Of a stretch of DNA of 64,000 nt, positions 31,800-44,084 are shown piece after piece (position 1 is the first letter of the stretch; each line of letters begins with the position of its first letter). The stretch is from Eretmocerus hayati (lineage: Eukaryota > Arthropoda > Insecta > Hymenoptera > Aphelinidae). Where the stretch lies: NCBI GenBank assembly GCA_029851415.1, contig CM056744.1, forward strand, positions 118,390,838 to 118,454,837. Direction: 5' to 3'. The position numbers and the translations under genes are program-made. The notes below the pieces were generated by a model. It was not told the origin of the DNA. It did no database searches and worked only from the letters and a program-made list of their open reading frames with translations.

Positions 31800-33632
31800 A
31801 TGCAGATCTTTCAAGCTCTTCACAATTACATTCAACTGCTCCAGATACTTTCATCATTGAGTTGCACTGAGTGCAATTGGTTAAGAAATTTAGGGGGTAA
31901 GATAAACCAGGATATCCAGCCACATCAGATTGTGTTTTTTGTCACCGATTCAACTCCGGGTAGAGCAAAACAAGAGAATTCCATCATCCAGTTTTTGAGC
32001 CTTAATATTCCAAGTAAGGTCGTCCATGTTGGAAAAGACGCTAAGAACCTCTTGTCTCCAGATTTGACCATTTCACATACTAAATCTGTTACTTTGTACA
32101 TACTACTGAGTATTCTGAGTGCCGGGGTCAACTATACCAGAATCATCGACTTTTTGCCGAAATACTCTAACAATATCTGGCCACGATGCTTAGCTATCTC
32201 TCCCGAAAAGCATGACAACTTTTCGCACAATATCTCGACAGTTCTTGAATATGCTTGGAAGAAAAAATTCCTAGATTTTACTGTGCTAGTATTTGATCCA
32301 TCCAATGATGAAGTTCCACTGTTCTACAATCTTGATCCATTTCGCAAAAAATTAAACGAGAGGAACTTCACCCTTGATTGTAACTTATTCCCAAAAAAGC
32401 TGTATGACGTAAGCCACCACCCTTTGAAATTACCCATTCACAATAGTGAACCTCACATCTCAGTGAAAAAACTTGTCGATGGAACATATCAGATCAAAGG
32501 CTTGTATTATCCACCAGTAGATTTTGCTTGGCAAGCCATGAACTTCTCAAAAGAATTCCCTGTTGATATGAACTTGGAGACTAACAGTTATCACGAATTT
32601 CATGATTACCTCACCAAGATCCTACAAACAGGAGAAATAAATGTAGGAATTGTCCCAATAACATGGACAGAGGTGAATATTACCCAAAATAACAAGATCA
32701 TGGCAATCCCAATTGAAAACGGCTGTGAGCCAGTCATTGCTGTCGTTCCAATCATGAAAACTACAGCCATGAAAATACCTTCCGGAACGATTTTTACTTT
32801 ATTTGTCATACCTGTTATGGTACTCTTTTCGATTATCCTTCTGCGATACTATGATTTAGCTCTCACAAGGTGGCGAATTATTGACATTGTTCATTTATTA
32901 ATGGGAATCAGTGCTAGAGTAGAACTCAACAGATGGAGCAGTAAATTAGCTTATATGTCCATAATTATAACGTCTGTAGCCTACACCAACAGTCTATATG
33001 AAAGCATTTTGAGAATCAAATTTGAAGACAATGAAATGAGATTTGAGACTCTGAGAGATATCGATCAATCCAATCTGCCAGTTTTCGCATACATATCTGA
33101 CTATGATAGCATTTTCAATGACATTTCTAACCCTTACCTTCAAAATATTAAGTCAAGGACTCAACAAACTAACAGAGTGGAGGAACTCGATAATTGCGTC
33201 CAAGAATTGAACGAAGGCAAGAACATCATATGTTTCATGAACCGCTTGCACGCTGAGCATGTCATCGCTAATCTCAATACAACGGAAGCCCCACGGCTCA
33301 AAATCGCAGACCTGGTACTATATTGCAATAAATTGGCACATTTTTTCGAACCAGGGTCACCTTATGCCGAAGAATTCATGACCATTCAGAGGAGGCTGAT
33401 TGAGAGTGGAATTTCATCCAAGATCATGGTCGATGAAGATCTAGAGAAGTTGAAGCGTACGGCTGCTGAAACAAGTTATTCAAAATTCGAACTTATCTCC
33501 AAAGAAACTTATATGATTCTGGTGGTTGGGAATCTATGCTCACTCGTGGCTTTCTACTTAGAATTCTTGAATGCGAGACTTCAACAGCGCAGAAGCTCTC
33601 GTATTGAACAGTTTATCCCGTTCACAAATTGA
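31800..33632 (+). CDS. Divergent ionotropic receptor (IR) subunit
   Basis: A 610-aa protein in one open exon with the order of an insect ionotropic receptor, a variant glutamate-receptor-like channel subunit in chemosensory neurons. An N-terminal extracellular part (residues 1 to about 325) with several Asn-X-Ser/Thr sites leads to a first membrane helix at about 331-348 (FTLFVIPVMVLFSIILL). There is a short pore region with the conserved-looking WR motif, a second helix at about 383-400 that continues into AYTNSLYESIL in place of the SYTANLTAF of classical receptors, a second ligand-binding lobe, and a third helix at about 572-589 (MILVVGNLCSLVAFYLEF) with a short cytoplasmic tail. The ligand-binding arginine and acidic pair are not recognisable, as in the fast-evolving divergent IR class, so the ligand cannot be guessed. 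The frame stays open 13 codons upstream of the first ATG; an upstream exon joined near 31768 is possible. Confidence 0.85.
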   Translation: MQIFQALHNYIQLLQILSSLSCTECNWLRNLGGKINQDIQPHQIVFFVTDSTPGRAKQENSIIQFLSLNIPSKVVHVGKDAKNLLSPDLTISHTKSVTLYILLSILSAGVNYTRIIDFLPKYSNNIWPRCLAISPEKHDNFSHNISTVLEYAWKKKFLDFTVLVFDPSNDEVPLFYNLDPFRKKLNERNFTLDCNLFPKKLYDVSHHPLKLPIHNSEPHISVKKLVDGTYQIKGLYYPPVDFAWQAMNFSKEFPVDMNLETNSYHEFHDYLTKILQTGEINVGIVPITWTEVNITQNNKIMAIPIENGCEPVIAVVPIMKTTAMKIPSGTIFTLFVIPVMVLFSIILLRYYDLALTRWRIIDIVHLLMGISARVELNRWSSKLAYMSIIITSVAYTNSLYESILRIKFEDNEMRFETLRDIDQSNLPVFAYISDYDSIFNDISNPYLQNIKSRTQQTNRVEELDNCVQELNEGKNIICFMNRLHAEHVIANLNTTEAPRLKIADLVLYCNKLAHFFEPGSPYAEEFMTIQRRLIESGISSKIMVDEDLEKLKRTAAETSYSKFELISKETYMILVVGNLCSLVAFYLEFLNARLQQRRSSRIEQFIPFTN

Positions 33633-34916
33633 GATGTTTTTGTAAATTTCTACTAGCACTTGCAGCTTCTCTAGTTCATCTATGAATGGTGAATTAATTG
33701 TCATTTTCACATCTTTTGATGGAGGGCATCGTCTGCATTTGACGTCTCAGTCTTGTCAGCTTTGATTTATTAGATGTGGTTGTGAGATGTAAAATGTGAA
33801 TATATCCCCACCATCGAGGATAAAGTCACTACTTGTCGTTTGAAATGTTGAGCGTACCACATCAACCACCTCATCAGGGTCCAAGTTATCAAGTGCTTAG
33901 GAGTCTGGGATGTGATTTAGGTCGCTATTTTTGTTCGCCGAGTATTTTATGAGAATTTGTTCAAGTTCATATGCGTCAAATCACTGCACTGTGATGCTGA
34001 ATTTTGAATATTTGAGGAGAATTCGTTGGATCAATCCCGTGAATAGAAGTACAATCAGAAATCAATCGTGGGTTGAAGCAATATGCTGAGTGCACCAAAG
34101 CTTACTCCTCATACTTTATGATGTATCGAAGACCCACTGATTATTATGTACGAGATTGATTCTTGAAATAAATCACGACAGATCTTCAAGTGAATAATTG
34201 CTCAACGCTTTTTTTCCTGACCACTGCAGTATGTAGGAAAAATCAATCACTACGAAAAAATACCTCACAAAGTCCACATTCCTCATTTTTGCACAGAACA
34301 GAAAATGTATAATGCATGCACTTATCCTTGGCTCCTGAAAATTCAATACTGCGATCGATGAAATATTTTGTGCCAGGCCTGTAATCACGAGACAGGACCG
34401 TAAGTTCAATTTTTCCGTAAATAATGAGATCCCCAAGAATTATTGAGCGAGTAAAATAGCCAGACCCACGGAAATGTCAAATCATTCATCTAAATAATAC
34501 TTTCGTTATCTAGCAAAATTTTGATTTAAATCAGTAACGACTCGTGTAACTAAATGAGATCGAAGTACAAGATCATCAGAGCCAGTCTAACAAGATCAAT
34601 ATTCATTGAAACCTGAGAACTCTGAATATAAAGTGCAACAACAACTTCATAAGAAGATCCAGAGTAGAATTTTCAAAATATGTACAAAAAATTCAGGTAC
34701 TGACTCATGTACTGACCTCTAAAAAGCAGAGCTCAGTTGTTGAAAACAAATTCTTAATGAGACCCCACAGTGAAAGGATCATGTCAACGATCTAAACAGT
34801 GAGTGAGAGAAATAATTTTATAATAGTTAAACGACCAGCGAAAATTTTTCCGCCCGGATTTCGTAAATAAAATTTCTTACGTAAAAAGGGTAAAATATAA
34901 CATGTAGCAGGATGAG
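33633..34916. other. Downstream of the receptor, no gene seen
   Basis: No gene recognised. No AATAAA within the first 150 bases after the stop was obvious. AT-rich, without a clear repeat. Confidence 0.45.
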
Positions 34917-35353
34917 CTATGGATGGGTGGGAAGGTGGTTGGGTGCACAGATGTGCGTGTTGGTGGATGAGTGATCAGGTCGATGAATCGGTGGGTGCGT
35001 ACGCCGCTGTGACGGTAAGTGAGTGGGTGGACGGGGTGGTGGAGAGGTGGGTAGTTAGATGAAATGGTAAGTGACTAGATGGGCGGATGTATCGGTAGGA
35101 GGGTGGGTGGATGAGTGAGCAGGTGGGTGGAAGGGTGGAGGGGTGGGCAGATCGGTGGGTGTCTGGATGGGGTGTTGGTTAGTCGAATAGGTGTGGGTGG
35201 GTGGTTGGATACGTGATGAGAGGGTGTTGGATGAGTGCGTAGATCGGTGAGTGGTTGAATAGATGTCGGATGAGGTTTGGTGGTGGATAGACATGTTGAT
35301 AGAAGGGGAGGGGGTAGGTGGGTGGATGGATTGATAGATAGTCGGGTGGGCGG
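34917..35353 (+). repeat. Degenerate GGTGGATG minisatellite
   Basis: About 437 bp of imperfect GGTGGATG/GGTGAGTG units, purine-rich on the plus strand throughout, unlike the inverted array at 26393-26735. Minus-strand frames full of Pro, His, Thr and Ser are artefacts of it. Confidence 0.85.
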
Positions 35354-36235
35354 GTTGGGTTTCAGCACCATCAATTAATCAATACTCAATATTCCACTCA
35401 TATGTTTTTTTTTCAACTGCTATAGCATTTTAGGGGCTTGTAAGGCGGCTGAAGTATTTACATTCCAAACGAGTGGTAGCAGGAGAGGCAACCACCGCTG
35501 GAAAAATAAAAACCCTATAGGCATTTTCCGCTGAAGGTGACTCAGAGGAATTGCAGAAGCGGGGGGGGGGGAGGGTCGAATCATCAGACCTTCAGGGACC
35601 GATTGATGAAACGGAACAATCCAGTCGTTGTCATAAACGTCTCAGCCGTTGTCAGCATTGGCTTATAAAAGTACCACGATTCTCCACCTATATCTATAAT
35701 TGACCATTGAAATAGCGAGTTGCTCAGATTTTTAGACTTGTATTCGAGCAGCTTGTCTGCGTGAATAAATATTTCATTCGTGTGAAAATATGCAGCTTCA
35801 AAGAGTTGATCCCCGTGTTCTCGTAATTTGAACCTGCTGCTACGAGGACTCTCGCCTAATCTAATTTACACAGAGGCCTTCTCAGCTACTTTCCGGTTGA
35901 TCATTATGCTCTACTCAAGTCGAAACGCCCGATTTTATTTCAATTTTCAATTGTTATCGTTCCAAAAATTTGTAACAGAGCAATTTTTACTCCTGAAAAA
36001 TTGATTCACGAGAGAAATGGCGTGGTCATCTCTTAGAATTTTCATTGAAAAAAACTGCTGAACGAAAGGCCAGATAGTTAAATTTTGTAGGAATTTAATC
36101 AAATTCTCGAATAAAATCTAGAGAACTGCGAGAGAAGAAATATTTCATCACCAACCAATTCAAAGTAAGTATATCGGTAACTTTGTCCTCGGATATTCTG
36201 ATACCAAGAAACGACTTCATCGAAACCAGACTCAC
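35354..36235. other. Intergenic with LTR-like or promoter-like patch
   Basis: No gene. At 35640-35800 a TATA box (GGCTTATAAAAGTACC, about 35661-35676) is followed about 110 bases later by AATAAA (35764-35769) and a GT-rich stretch, the spacing seen in retrotransposon LTRs; no flanking duplication or TG...CA ends could be fixed. A G tract of about ten lies near 35562. Confidence 0.35.
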
Positions 36236-36575
36236 AAGAAGAAGTCCAACCTTGCGGGTCCTGGATTCGTCTCAAACTTTTTGAGTCACCTTTTTTTGGT
36301 GAGAAATGAAGGTATCTCAAAGAATTCAGTCCCATGGGCCTCCTGTCCCAAGATACAGCCACGGAGTTGAATATTGGTTACTACTAGTTATATATCTATA
36401 TGTATGTACGACTTTACAACATAGGCCTACACGGACAATGTTAATCCCCACAGCTATATCTCAGGATGAGAGGCCTATGAGACTGAATCCTCTGAGATAC
36501 CTTCATTTCTCACGAGAACAAGATGATTCTCAACGTTTGAGATGAATCCAGGACCCAGAAGGTTGTCCCGCTCTT
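36236..36575. mobile_element. Hairpin element, arms of about 125 bp
   Basis: The left arm (about 36236-36362) and right arm (about 36449-36575) are inverted with roughly 80 percent match by eye, sharing GGGTCCTGGATTC, TGAGAAATGAAGGTATCTCA and TCAGTC-to-GGCCTC. Both translate to RPM-LN-LRYLHFS peptides, mirror copies. The outer ends are worn. Confidence 0.5.
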
Positions 36576-36710
36576 TGTCAGTTTGGTGGTTATCAACCTA
36601 TTCATCCAATTCGATTGCTGCTTACCTAGCTTTTATTTCAACAAATCAAGGCCTATCAATAATACGTCAAACGAACTTTGTCTTTTTGCACTTTTACTTC
36701 GACTTTTATT

Positions 36711-36764
36711 CAATTGAATATACCTTGGTCCGGGTGATCGCGGATCAAGGTATATTCAATTGAG
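36711..36764. repeat. Perfect 18-bp inverted repeat
   Basis: TTCAATTGAATATACCTTG and its complement (CAAGGTATATTCAATTGA) flank a 16-base GC-richer loop containing CCGGGTGATCGCGGA. It could be a fossil of a larger hairpin whose loop was deleted. Confidence 0.6.
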
Positions 36765-39220
36765 TAAAAGGTACATATAAAGGTAAATATAAAAGGTACA
36801 GGGAAAAATATTGACTTCTTTTCACTATACGTAGGGGGCAGGATTTTTTCGTATATGTATTTTTGAGAATGCCTGGGTTTCGTAAGCTGAAGAGCCGATT
36901 AGGGTAGAGTACGGAGGAGGAAAATAATAACCCTGAGAATGGCAGCTCGCTTTGAATTCGTCTCGTTACAATCAATCGTACCGAGCTGATTCATGTCAAT
37001 CGACCTGCTGTATACTGTTTGGAATCTTTTCATTCATTACCCTCACCCATCTTATTTCGCAACCAATTTTAGTTCTACTTACTAATTGATCGATGTAGAC
37101 ACGGCATTCAAGTTCTCAAACTGATAGATGATAGTGTAGGTAAGAAAGTGACATCCGAGCGCTCTAGCTCAAACGAATACGATACACAGCACCAAAATGG
37201 AAGTAACATCACTGAATGAATTTCTGAAAGTGGTAGGTGGTTCAATATTGCAAAAAATTAAAAAAATCTGGCCAAAACTCTTGCGATTGCCGGCGTCAGC
37301 AAGATACACCACGTTCTCAAGCAAGTTTTCAATGATGACCATCCGCAGTAGGAAAGAGTTTGGAATAAATTACCGGCCTTCAGCTATTTTGGAATGTTAA
37401 ACTGATCTTCATCAAAATAGGAAAAACTGATTTATCTGCAATTATACAAATAAATTGTCAGAATCAATCGCAGACTCATCCCGTTCACTTACCAATCGCC
37501 CCAGGAACCACAAATGCTTTTCTCTTTGTGGGATATATTTCTAAGGTGACAAAATGAATTGAACGGAAAAATTGAGATATCGAGAAATTTCAGCTATCAT
37601 TTTTCATTCTCTCACAACTCAATATTCATTTCTGATGGAAACTTGAATGAATTCTTTGTATCGGTATGAATATTTGTAAGATTTCTTCCAGAATTTTTCT
37701 CAGAAATTTTTCATGCAACTTGAGAGTACGATAAGTTATTGTCAGTTCATGATGATCCAAAATACAAAATACCTGATGCTACAAGGTCCACAATAGTCAA
37801 CGGATTAAAGTTCTCGGGATAAAAAATTAATGCTTAGCCCGTTTCACCACGGCCAACTTGGGCACCAAATGACTTACTTTCATAATTTTTTTCCCCATGA
37901 GGTTATTTTAGGTACAGGAAGCAGTTTGGGTACACTGGCCTCATTTCAGAACTCAATATAGGCTTAGGGAACATCCTTGAATTATGTAAGTGTTTCAGAG
38001 GGGATGGGGGTCTTTCAGTTTCTTTCGTTCCATACATGAGTCAGCCATTTCCCATTAGAAAAATCTTACTAATGGACTGGGAGAGGGGAGGGAAGTACTG
38101 AAATCATGAAATTTTACTTTGCGTCACTTATGGACGTAGCCTTACAAACAAATATTACGAAAATGTAAGCAAAAATATACCTAGTTGAAAAGACCTACAT
38201 CCTCCCCCTCTTAAAAATGTAATCAAAAAAATTTGCTTGCACACGAGCACTGTACGCAGAGCACAAACCGGTTGCCCACACCTAAATCGGCCATTGAAAA
38301 AAGCCGACCCGTCGTCCTCATCTCCTTATTACCTCCACTATAATCTAAAGTCTCGACACAGTGTCACACTATTTACTCTAATAGTGCCGGTCGCGTCGTC
38401 ATTGGTGATCGGTATACCCACTCAGACCAGATGCGAATATACAGGTAAGTAGTAAAGTTGTAAAAGCCTCAGTTCATTTTAGTCCGTCGCACGACTAGTT
38501 TCTATAGAGTCGCTCACTCGCGCGTAGGCAATCTCCGATTGACGATCTGATAAAATCGGCCGGCTTGAGTGAAATTCCGTCATTGTACCAGTAACCGTGG
38601 AGCCGCGCGCAATCATAAATCATTTTTTCAGTCAACGGAGTCTTCGAAAAGTGATAATGAACTGTCGAGGAAGAGTGTTTTGTGATAGGGGACAGTGAAC
38701 TGTGGTACGTGTGTTTTGAATGATTATAAATAATTTTATGATACAAGAGGTAATATGGAAAATCTGCGCGTCATTACCTTGAATTGTGTTCATTCGGGAG
38801 TTTCTAACGATTTGATTCATAATGATTGTACCGCGAGCAAGAGCAATTGTAGCTCAAGGTCGTTAGACGTTTGAGAAAATTGTCGCTTTTGAAGATATAT
38901 ACTTCCACGGTCTGGTGGTTATGATTTAGTTATTTAGTTTAAGCGTTTTGTGACCTCTGCGACCATACTAAACTAATATCCTCCTAGTTTCCTCTATCTG
39001 TTTGCATGATTTTAAGCAGCGTTCTCGGTACTGTGCAAGTCATCATTCGAGTAATTGAGAAAAAATGGGAAATTGGAATTTGGCGAATACGTGTGCAATG
39101 AAAAGTTACTTATTGATTTGGATGATAACTAGTTGTTTCAATCTGTGCCTACATTTTCTGTATGAGTTTTAAGTTGAGGTCAAGTGTAAGTATTTTGCGA
39201 ATATTCATATTTTCTCAAAT
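36765..39220. other. Intergenic with transposon scraps
   Basis: No confident gene. A single terminal fragment of the GTACCCAACTTGCC family lies at about 37845-37957 (minus strand reads GAGGCCAGTGTACCCAAACT). Near 37970-38150, ACATCCTTGAATTATGTAAG resembles the left end of the element at 56636. A CpG-containing stretch at 38230-38460 ends in the good splice donor CAG/GTAAGTAG (donor at 38443), and another CpG-rich stretch follows at 38480-38650; together they look like a possible non-coding first exon and promoter, with no partner found. Confidence 0.4.
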
Positions 39221-39910
39221 AAGGTAGGTATACCCAACTTGCCCTCATTGAGCCATTTCTCAACAATTCTGGTCTACCTCAATATTTTTCAGTGTACTTC
39301 AATTCATTTGAAAGCTTGTTCCAAATTCTAAAAAATGTGATAAAGTACGTCTAAATCTGACCACCTGGAGTTGATTATCCGTTCGTATCGCCGTGCAACA
39401 CGTTTGGAACTTTTCGGCGGTCTGAAACACAAGTTTCTGGGCTACTTTGACGCGATAAACACGTTCTGAGTGGTGAAAAGAGTCATACTGGACTTCCTTC
39501 CGAGATAACCACATGGGGGGCATTTTGGGTACACACCAAATTAGGCCTTGATTCATGCGAATAATCTCCATATTCTGCTCATAAAATAATTACGGATCCG
39601 AGTTTTGAAACTCTAAAGAACGGATTTTGAGGGTGTTGAAGCAAAAAATCGAGTGGCACTGGTTTTAGTGAACGCAAATTCCTCGGTGATTTTAATTCTT
39701 AGCTATGCAAACACAAAAAATGGTTGGATCACTTTAAAATTTCTGGGACACGTAGAAATCATTCGGGGTTGGTTCGAACCACTTATTTATCATATTCTAA
39801 CATAACGAACGTAAATAAAATTTGCGGGATAATCAGCGAGTGCCTACTTTTGAGACCAGTACATGGGAGCAAGTTGGGTGCAGGGGAAAGTTGGGTACTT
39901 TTACCTTTAT
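39221..39910 (+). mobile_element. MITE, GTACCCAACTTGCC family
   Basis: Left end AAGGTAGGTATACCCAACTT (39221), right end GGGTACTTTTACCTTTAT (39893-39910), inverted. TCAAAT lies immediately outside both ends (39215-39220 and 39911-39916), a possible 6-bp target duplication. The interior follows the same order of boxes as the 42044-42886 copy but is shorter by about 150 bp. Confidence 0.7.
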
Positions 39911-42043
39911 TCAAATGTTAACATTAGATTATACTAATTATTACATACTTTGAATAAATGCAGCTAAAACAATATTCCCCTATATACAAGGTTCCACAAG
40001 GTAGCTTCACAAATGATCGCCAACGGCTGGAGAAGCAGAGAAATAGCAATGAATTTATCCGAGGCTCGATCAAGAAAATACAGATTTGGAATTCAAAAAT
40101 GAGTGGAAGTGTGCAAAAGAACGCCGTCTAGCTAGTGAAGTTAATGGTATGGACCGACACGCCGCCAGCCTCCGACCAAATTCGAATTCGCACGTACCAG
40201 AACAGAGAAGCCTGGCTGACTGATAATAAATCAGTACACAAGATTTGAGTGTGAGCTGCAACATCTCGTGTGGCTACACGATATTCTGGGGAATTTTGTA
40301 CCCATAACAGGTTTGGATATTCTTCTATAAACGAATCAAGATATTGGCGAGTCTTCCATTTCATCGGATTTGATTTTCGGCAAATTTGAGTATTAGAGTA
40401 AAAATAAGTGACTGATGATCATTGACACTCGCTTTTTCTATCTTTGATTGTTCCTATTTAATCAGAAATACCATTGCTTATCTCGCACATCGACGTGATA
40501 AAATCATGTTGGCAAGGAATTATATGATACGCCCATCGTGCGTCACGTGCAGAATATCTTGATCGAGATTAAGAACCATTAGCTTCAAATTTCGTGAAAA
40601 TTGTGTTCCCGCGGATCGCACACGACAGGAGCATTACGTGATAGGGAAAAGAGCAATTTTTCTACAGTTAATCCCTCGTCATCAGGAATAATCATTTTCT
40701 AACAACTTAATAGGCCAAATATTTTCATTCTTCGCTAGATTACGTATTTCTGTTGAATTTCCAAATTCCGATCATTGAACCAACGATCGGTTTGTTTATG
40801 TTCACGACAGCACACAAATTAATTTCAATTTTTTAATTTTTTTTTCGAGGATTCTCGGGAATTGAGTAATGATAATTGAACTTGCATGTTACCCGATAAA
40901 CGATATGATATTGATAAATCAACACTCATTGACGATGATCAAGGAAAAAAATGCCTCCAAACGATACGATGCACGAAACGCCAAGTTAGTTTCACCAAAG
41001 CTGATCAAGTCCAGCGTGACCGTGAATGGCGCACTAGGTAGTTATATATGCCAAGGCGTGCCACTACCGATGGCACGTGACAAGTATTGCAGTGATGTTG
41101 AAAAAGGGCTTGCTTAGACTTTCAAATGAGATGCGAGATAGCAAGATAGTGATAGATTTTGTAATCTGCTTAGCTTGATATTGCGAGAATATCAGACTCA
41201 ACGTGTCGGACTTGTCGTCTATAATTATCTTTTGAATCATGATAGATCTACAGTGTGATAAATGAATCAATTCATTACTTTCGACTGTTGAAATAAATTG
41301 TGGATATTTCAGAGTTATTCCACATATTTTTTGATAAATAACCTCATCTCAATTTGATTGATGAACAAGTATCGTAAGATCTATTAGATCATCTCGAAAA
41401 GATACCAAATTCGATAACGATACATGCAATATTGAAAGAAAATTCTCTACACGTATCAACACCGCTCATTACATTATCACATTGGTGAACTTTCATAATA
41501 TGCGTGGTGTAATCTTACGTTAGAAAATTATCGTCGGGTTTGTTTCTCATTACTTTGACCAATTATTTTTACATGCATTCCTTGAAACGTCGGCATCGTT
41601 AGAATGTCATTTTAAAATGGATTGAAAATCTTCCTTTTCATCAAATTTTCATGAGTTGCTGGTATTACTGATATAATTGCTGCTGTAGAACAACACAACT
41701 TTTTTCCCTTTTTTCATAGAAAAGTGATTCACTCGTTCAAGTCACGATGAGATGATGTTCGGTAACCGAGAAAGCAATGTGGCGATGACCAATAAAAAAA
41801 TTTCATAGACATGTATCGAGCACGAGTGCAAACATATTCGATCGAGTGATAAATTGAGACCGGGTTGACGATTTATCAAGGAGCGATACAACGAGTATGT
41901 TTTTAGTTCCATTCTTGTGATGAAGCAGACTTTTCAGCCACAAGTCATAGGTATTACCGTTTCCACGAAGCCAAAAATGTGAATTTTGAAACCATGAAAT
42001 TATTCAAAAGAATGGAATTTAGTGTAAATGAATTTGCGTTTAC
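39911..42043. other. Intergenic, no gene seen
   Basis: About 2.1 kb with no supported gene, RNA or repeat. Short frames (up to 82 codons at 40869-41117) have no motifs. Confidence 0.45.
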
Positions 42044-42886
42044 TAAGGTCAGTGTACCCAACTTGCCCCCATTAAGCCATTTTCTTAATAATTCTGGCTA
42101 ATCTCAATATTTTCCAACGTACTTCAACTCATTTTGAAGCTTGTCTCAAGACCTTTAAAATGAGCTAAGATACGTCCAATTTGGATGAAGTGGAGCCGAA
42201 CTGTTTGGATTCTCCCAGAAGGTGATTTTTGAGAGTTTACAAAAGTGTGTACCCAACTTGCCCCCATCATTTAAAACAATGTAAATCGGCGATGAAGTGA
42301 ATAAAATCGCTTTGATCCGTTTCGATCACCGTGCAGCGACATTTGTAGCTTTGAGCTGGCCCAAGACATCGTTTCCGACCTATTTTGACATGATAAACAC
42401 GTTCTGAGTGGTAAAAAAAGCCATACTGCACGCCTTTCTGAGATAACCATATGGGGGCATGTTGGGTACACTCCGAAGTCGGCCTTCTTGATTCTCAAAC
42501 CATCTTCGTGTTTTGTACATAAAATCGCTCCAAATCAGAGTTCTGCAACCCTGAATAGCGGATTTTGAAGGTCTTGAGACAAGGAATCGAATGCGCTAAG
42601 GTGCGTCAAGATTGGTCGAATAAAAATTAATTGGCACCGGTTTTAGTGAACGCGATTTCCTCCTCGATTTCTTAACCGTGTAAACACGAAAAATGGAAAA
42701 CTCACTTTATATTTTCTGGAGAACGCAGAAATGATCCGGGGTCGTTGAAAACTACGTATTTTCTCATATTTTAACATAACAAACGTAAAAAAAAATTGCG
42801 GGAAGGTCAACGAGCGCCCATTCCTGAGATCGGCATATGGGGGCAAGTTGGGTACAGAGGCAAGTTGGGTACACTTACCTTACTTT
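42044..42886 (+). mobile_element. MITE, GTACCCAACTTGCC family, best copy
   Basis: Ends TAAGGTCAGTGTACCCAACT and its near-complement AGTTGGGTACACTTACCTTA. Inner GGGTACA boxes occur at about 42248, 42464 and 42849, so the terminal motif is repeated inside. TTTAC lies next to each end. The 843-bp interior has no transposase. It serves as the reference for the other copies and fragments in the window. Confidence 0.7.
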
Positions 42887-44084
42887 ACTATTAAAAAATT
42901 CGTATGATCGAATATTCGTGAAATTGAGTGAAATTCTTTCAAAATACTCTACCCTACCATCTCTTTGTAAGTACTTGAAATGGGTACAGTAAGGAACATG
43001 CGTATAATAATCCAAACATTCCGGGTTGAAAGTTATTTCCAAATTCTAACCAAGTGACCAGACTGAAATTATTTCTAATGAATACAAGAGGGCGTAACAC
43101 CCACCAAAATCCACGCAAGAATAGGCAAAAACTTACAATTTCCTCTGTGACGTTATTAATGCGGTAACGAGGCAAGCCTACACGCCCTTCTATACCTTTT
43201 GCCATTTTCCCTGACACGCAGTGGCAGCAAAAATACTGCACCAAGAAACCCGCCCTACGAAATTACCTTACCCAAAAAGTAGAGTAGATGCTTAACGTCT
43301 GTGAGAAGCCAGCCCTCTCGTGTTTAACGGCAAAAATTATAAGCGAGACCGATCTTGCCTAGGATCTTGCTTCACTGTGAAATTTTGCAGACGCACAAAT
43401 TCAAGGAAAGCTAGCCCTCTTACTTATCAATTACAGTTCTTGTTTTGTTTTGTTATGGTAAAGTTTGATTCACCTTCAACTTTTTTGTGAAATTTTTATT
43501 ACAAAGATTTAGTGAGGAAATTTAGAGATCAACGATCAATAGCAAAATTTGAGCCCAATCTCACGATATTTTGAGCTGAATACCTCCAAAAGCGTTATAT
43601 TTTAGATTTGTGAGATTATTGATGTCCTATTAGGATCATTGGATAACTGCTAGGGCTTGTTGTGCATTTCTGTGAATTCAAAATATCACACACTGAAAAC
43701 TCGTTATCCAGTTGCTCGAATTCTCAAAATAATATGTTAATTTATTAAGAATCGATAGAAAATAGATAGATATTGCTATGATATTAGAAACCGACTCCTC
43801 ATCTGCATGCGGGAAATGTTGCCTGTCCACCCCATCTTTGAATCCCTTCCATTCATTTGATCAGCTCAAAGAAAATTGATGAATTCCCATAACTTTCATT
43901 GATTAATAACGATTACTCATGATTACTCATGATAAATACTTTCCGAGATCGTGCACGCATTTTCCGGGGAGCTATTGAGTAGAAATACTTTTCAGAGATA
44001 TACCCTCATCGATCAAAGCTCGGAATATTTGATAACTGAGAGAAGCTACTGGCAAAATTTATCACCCGTGATTTGATACTACAT
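42887..44084. other. Intergenic, no gene seen
   Basis: No gene recognised. TGATTACTCA is duplicated at 43912-43931. A 96-codon minus frame at 42954-43244 has no motif. Confidence 0.45.

Noticed and set aside
35055..35374. Thr/Pro/His-rich minus-strand frames
   Set aside because: They are translations of the GGTGGATG minisatellite.
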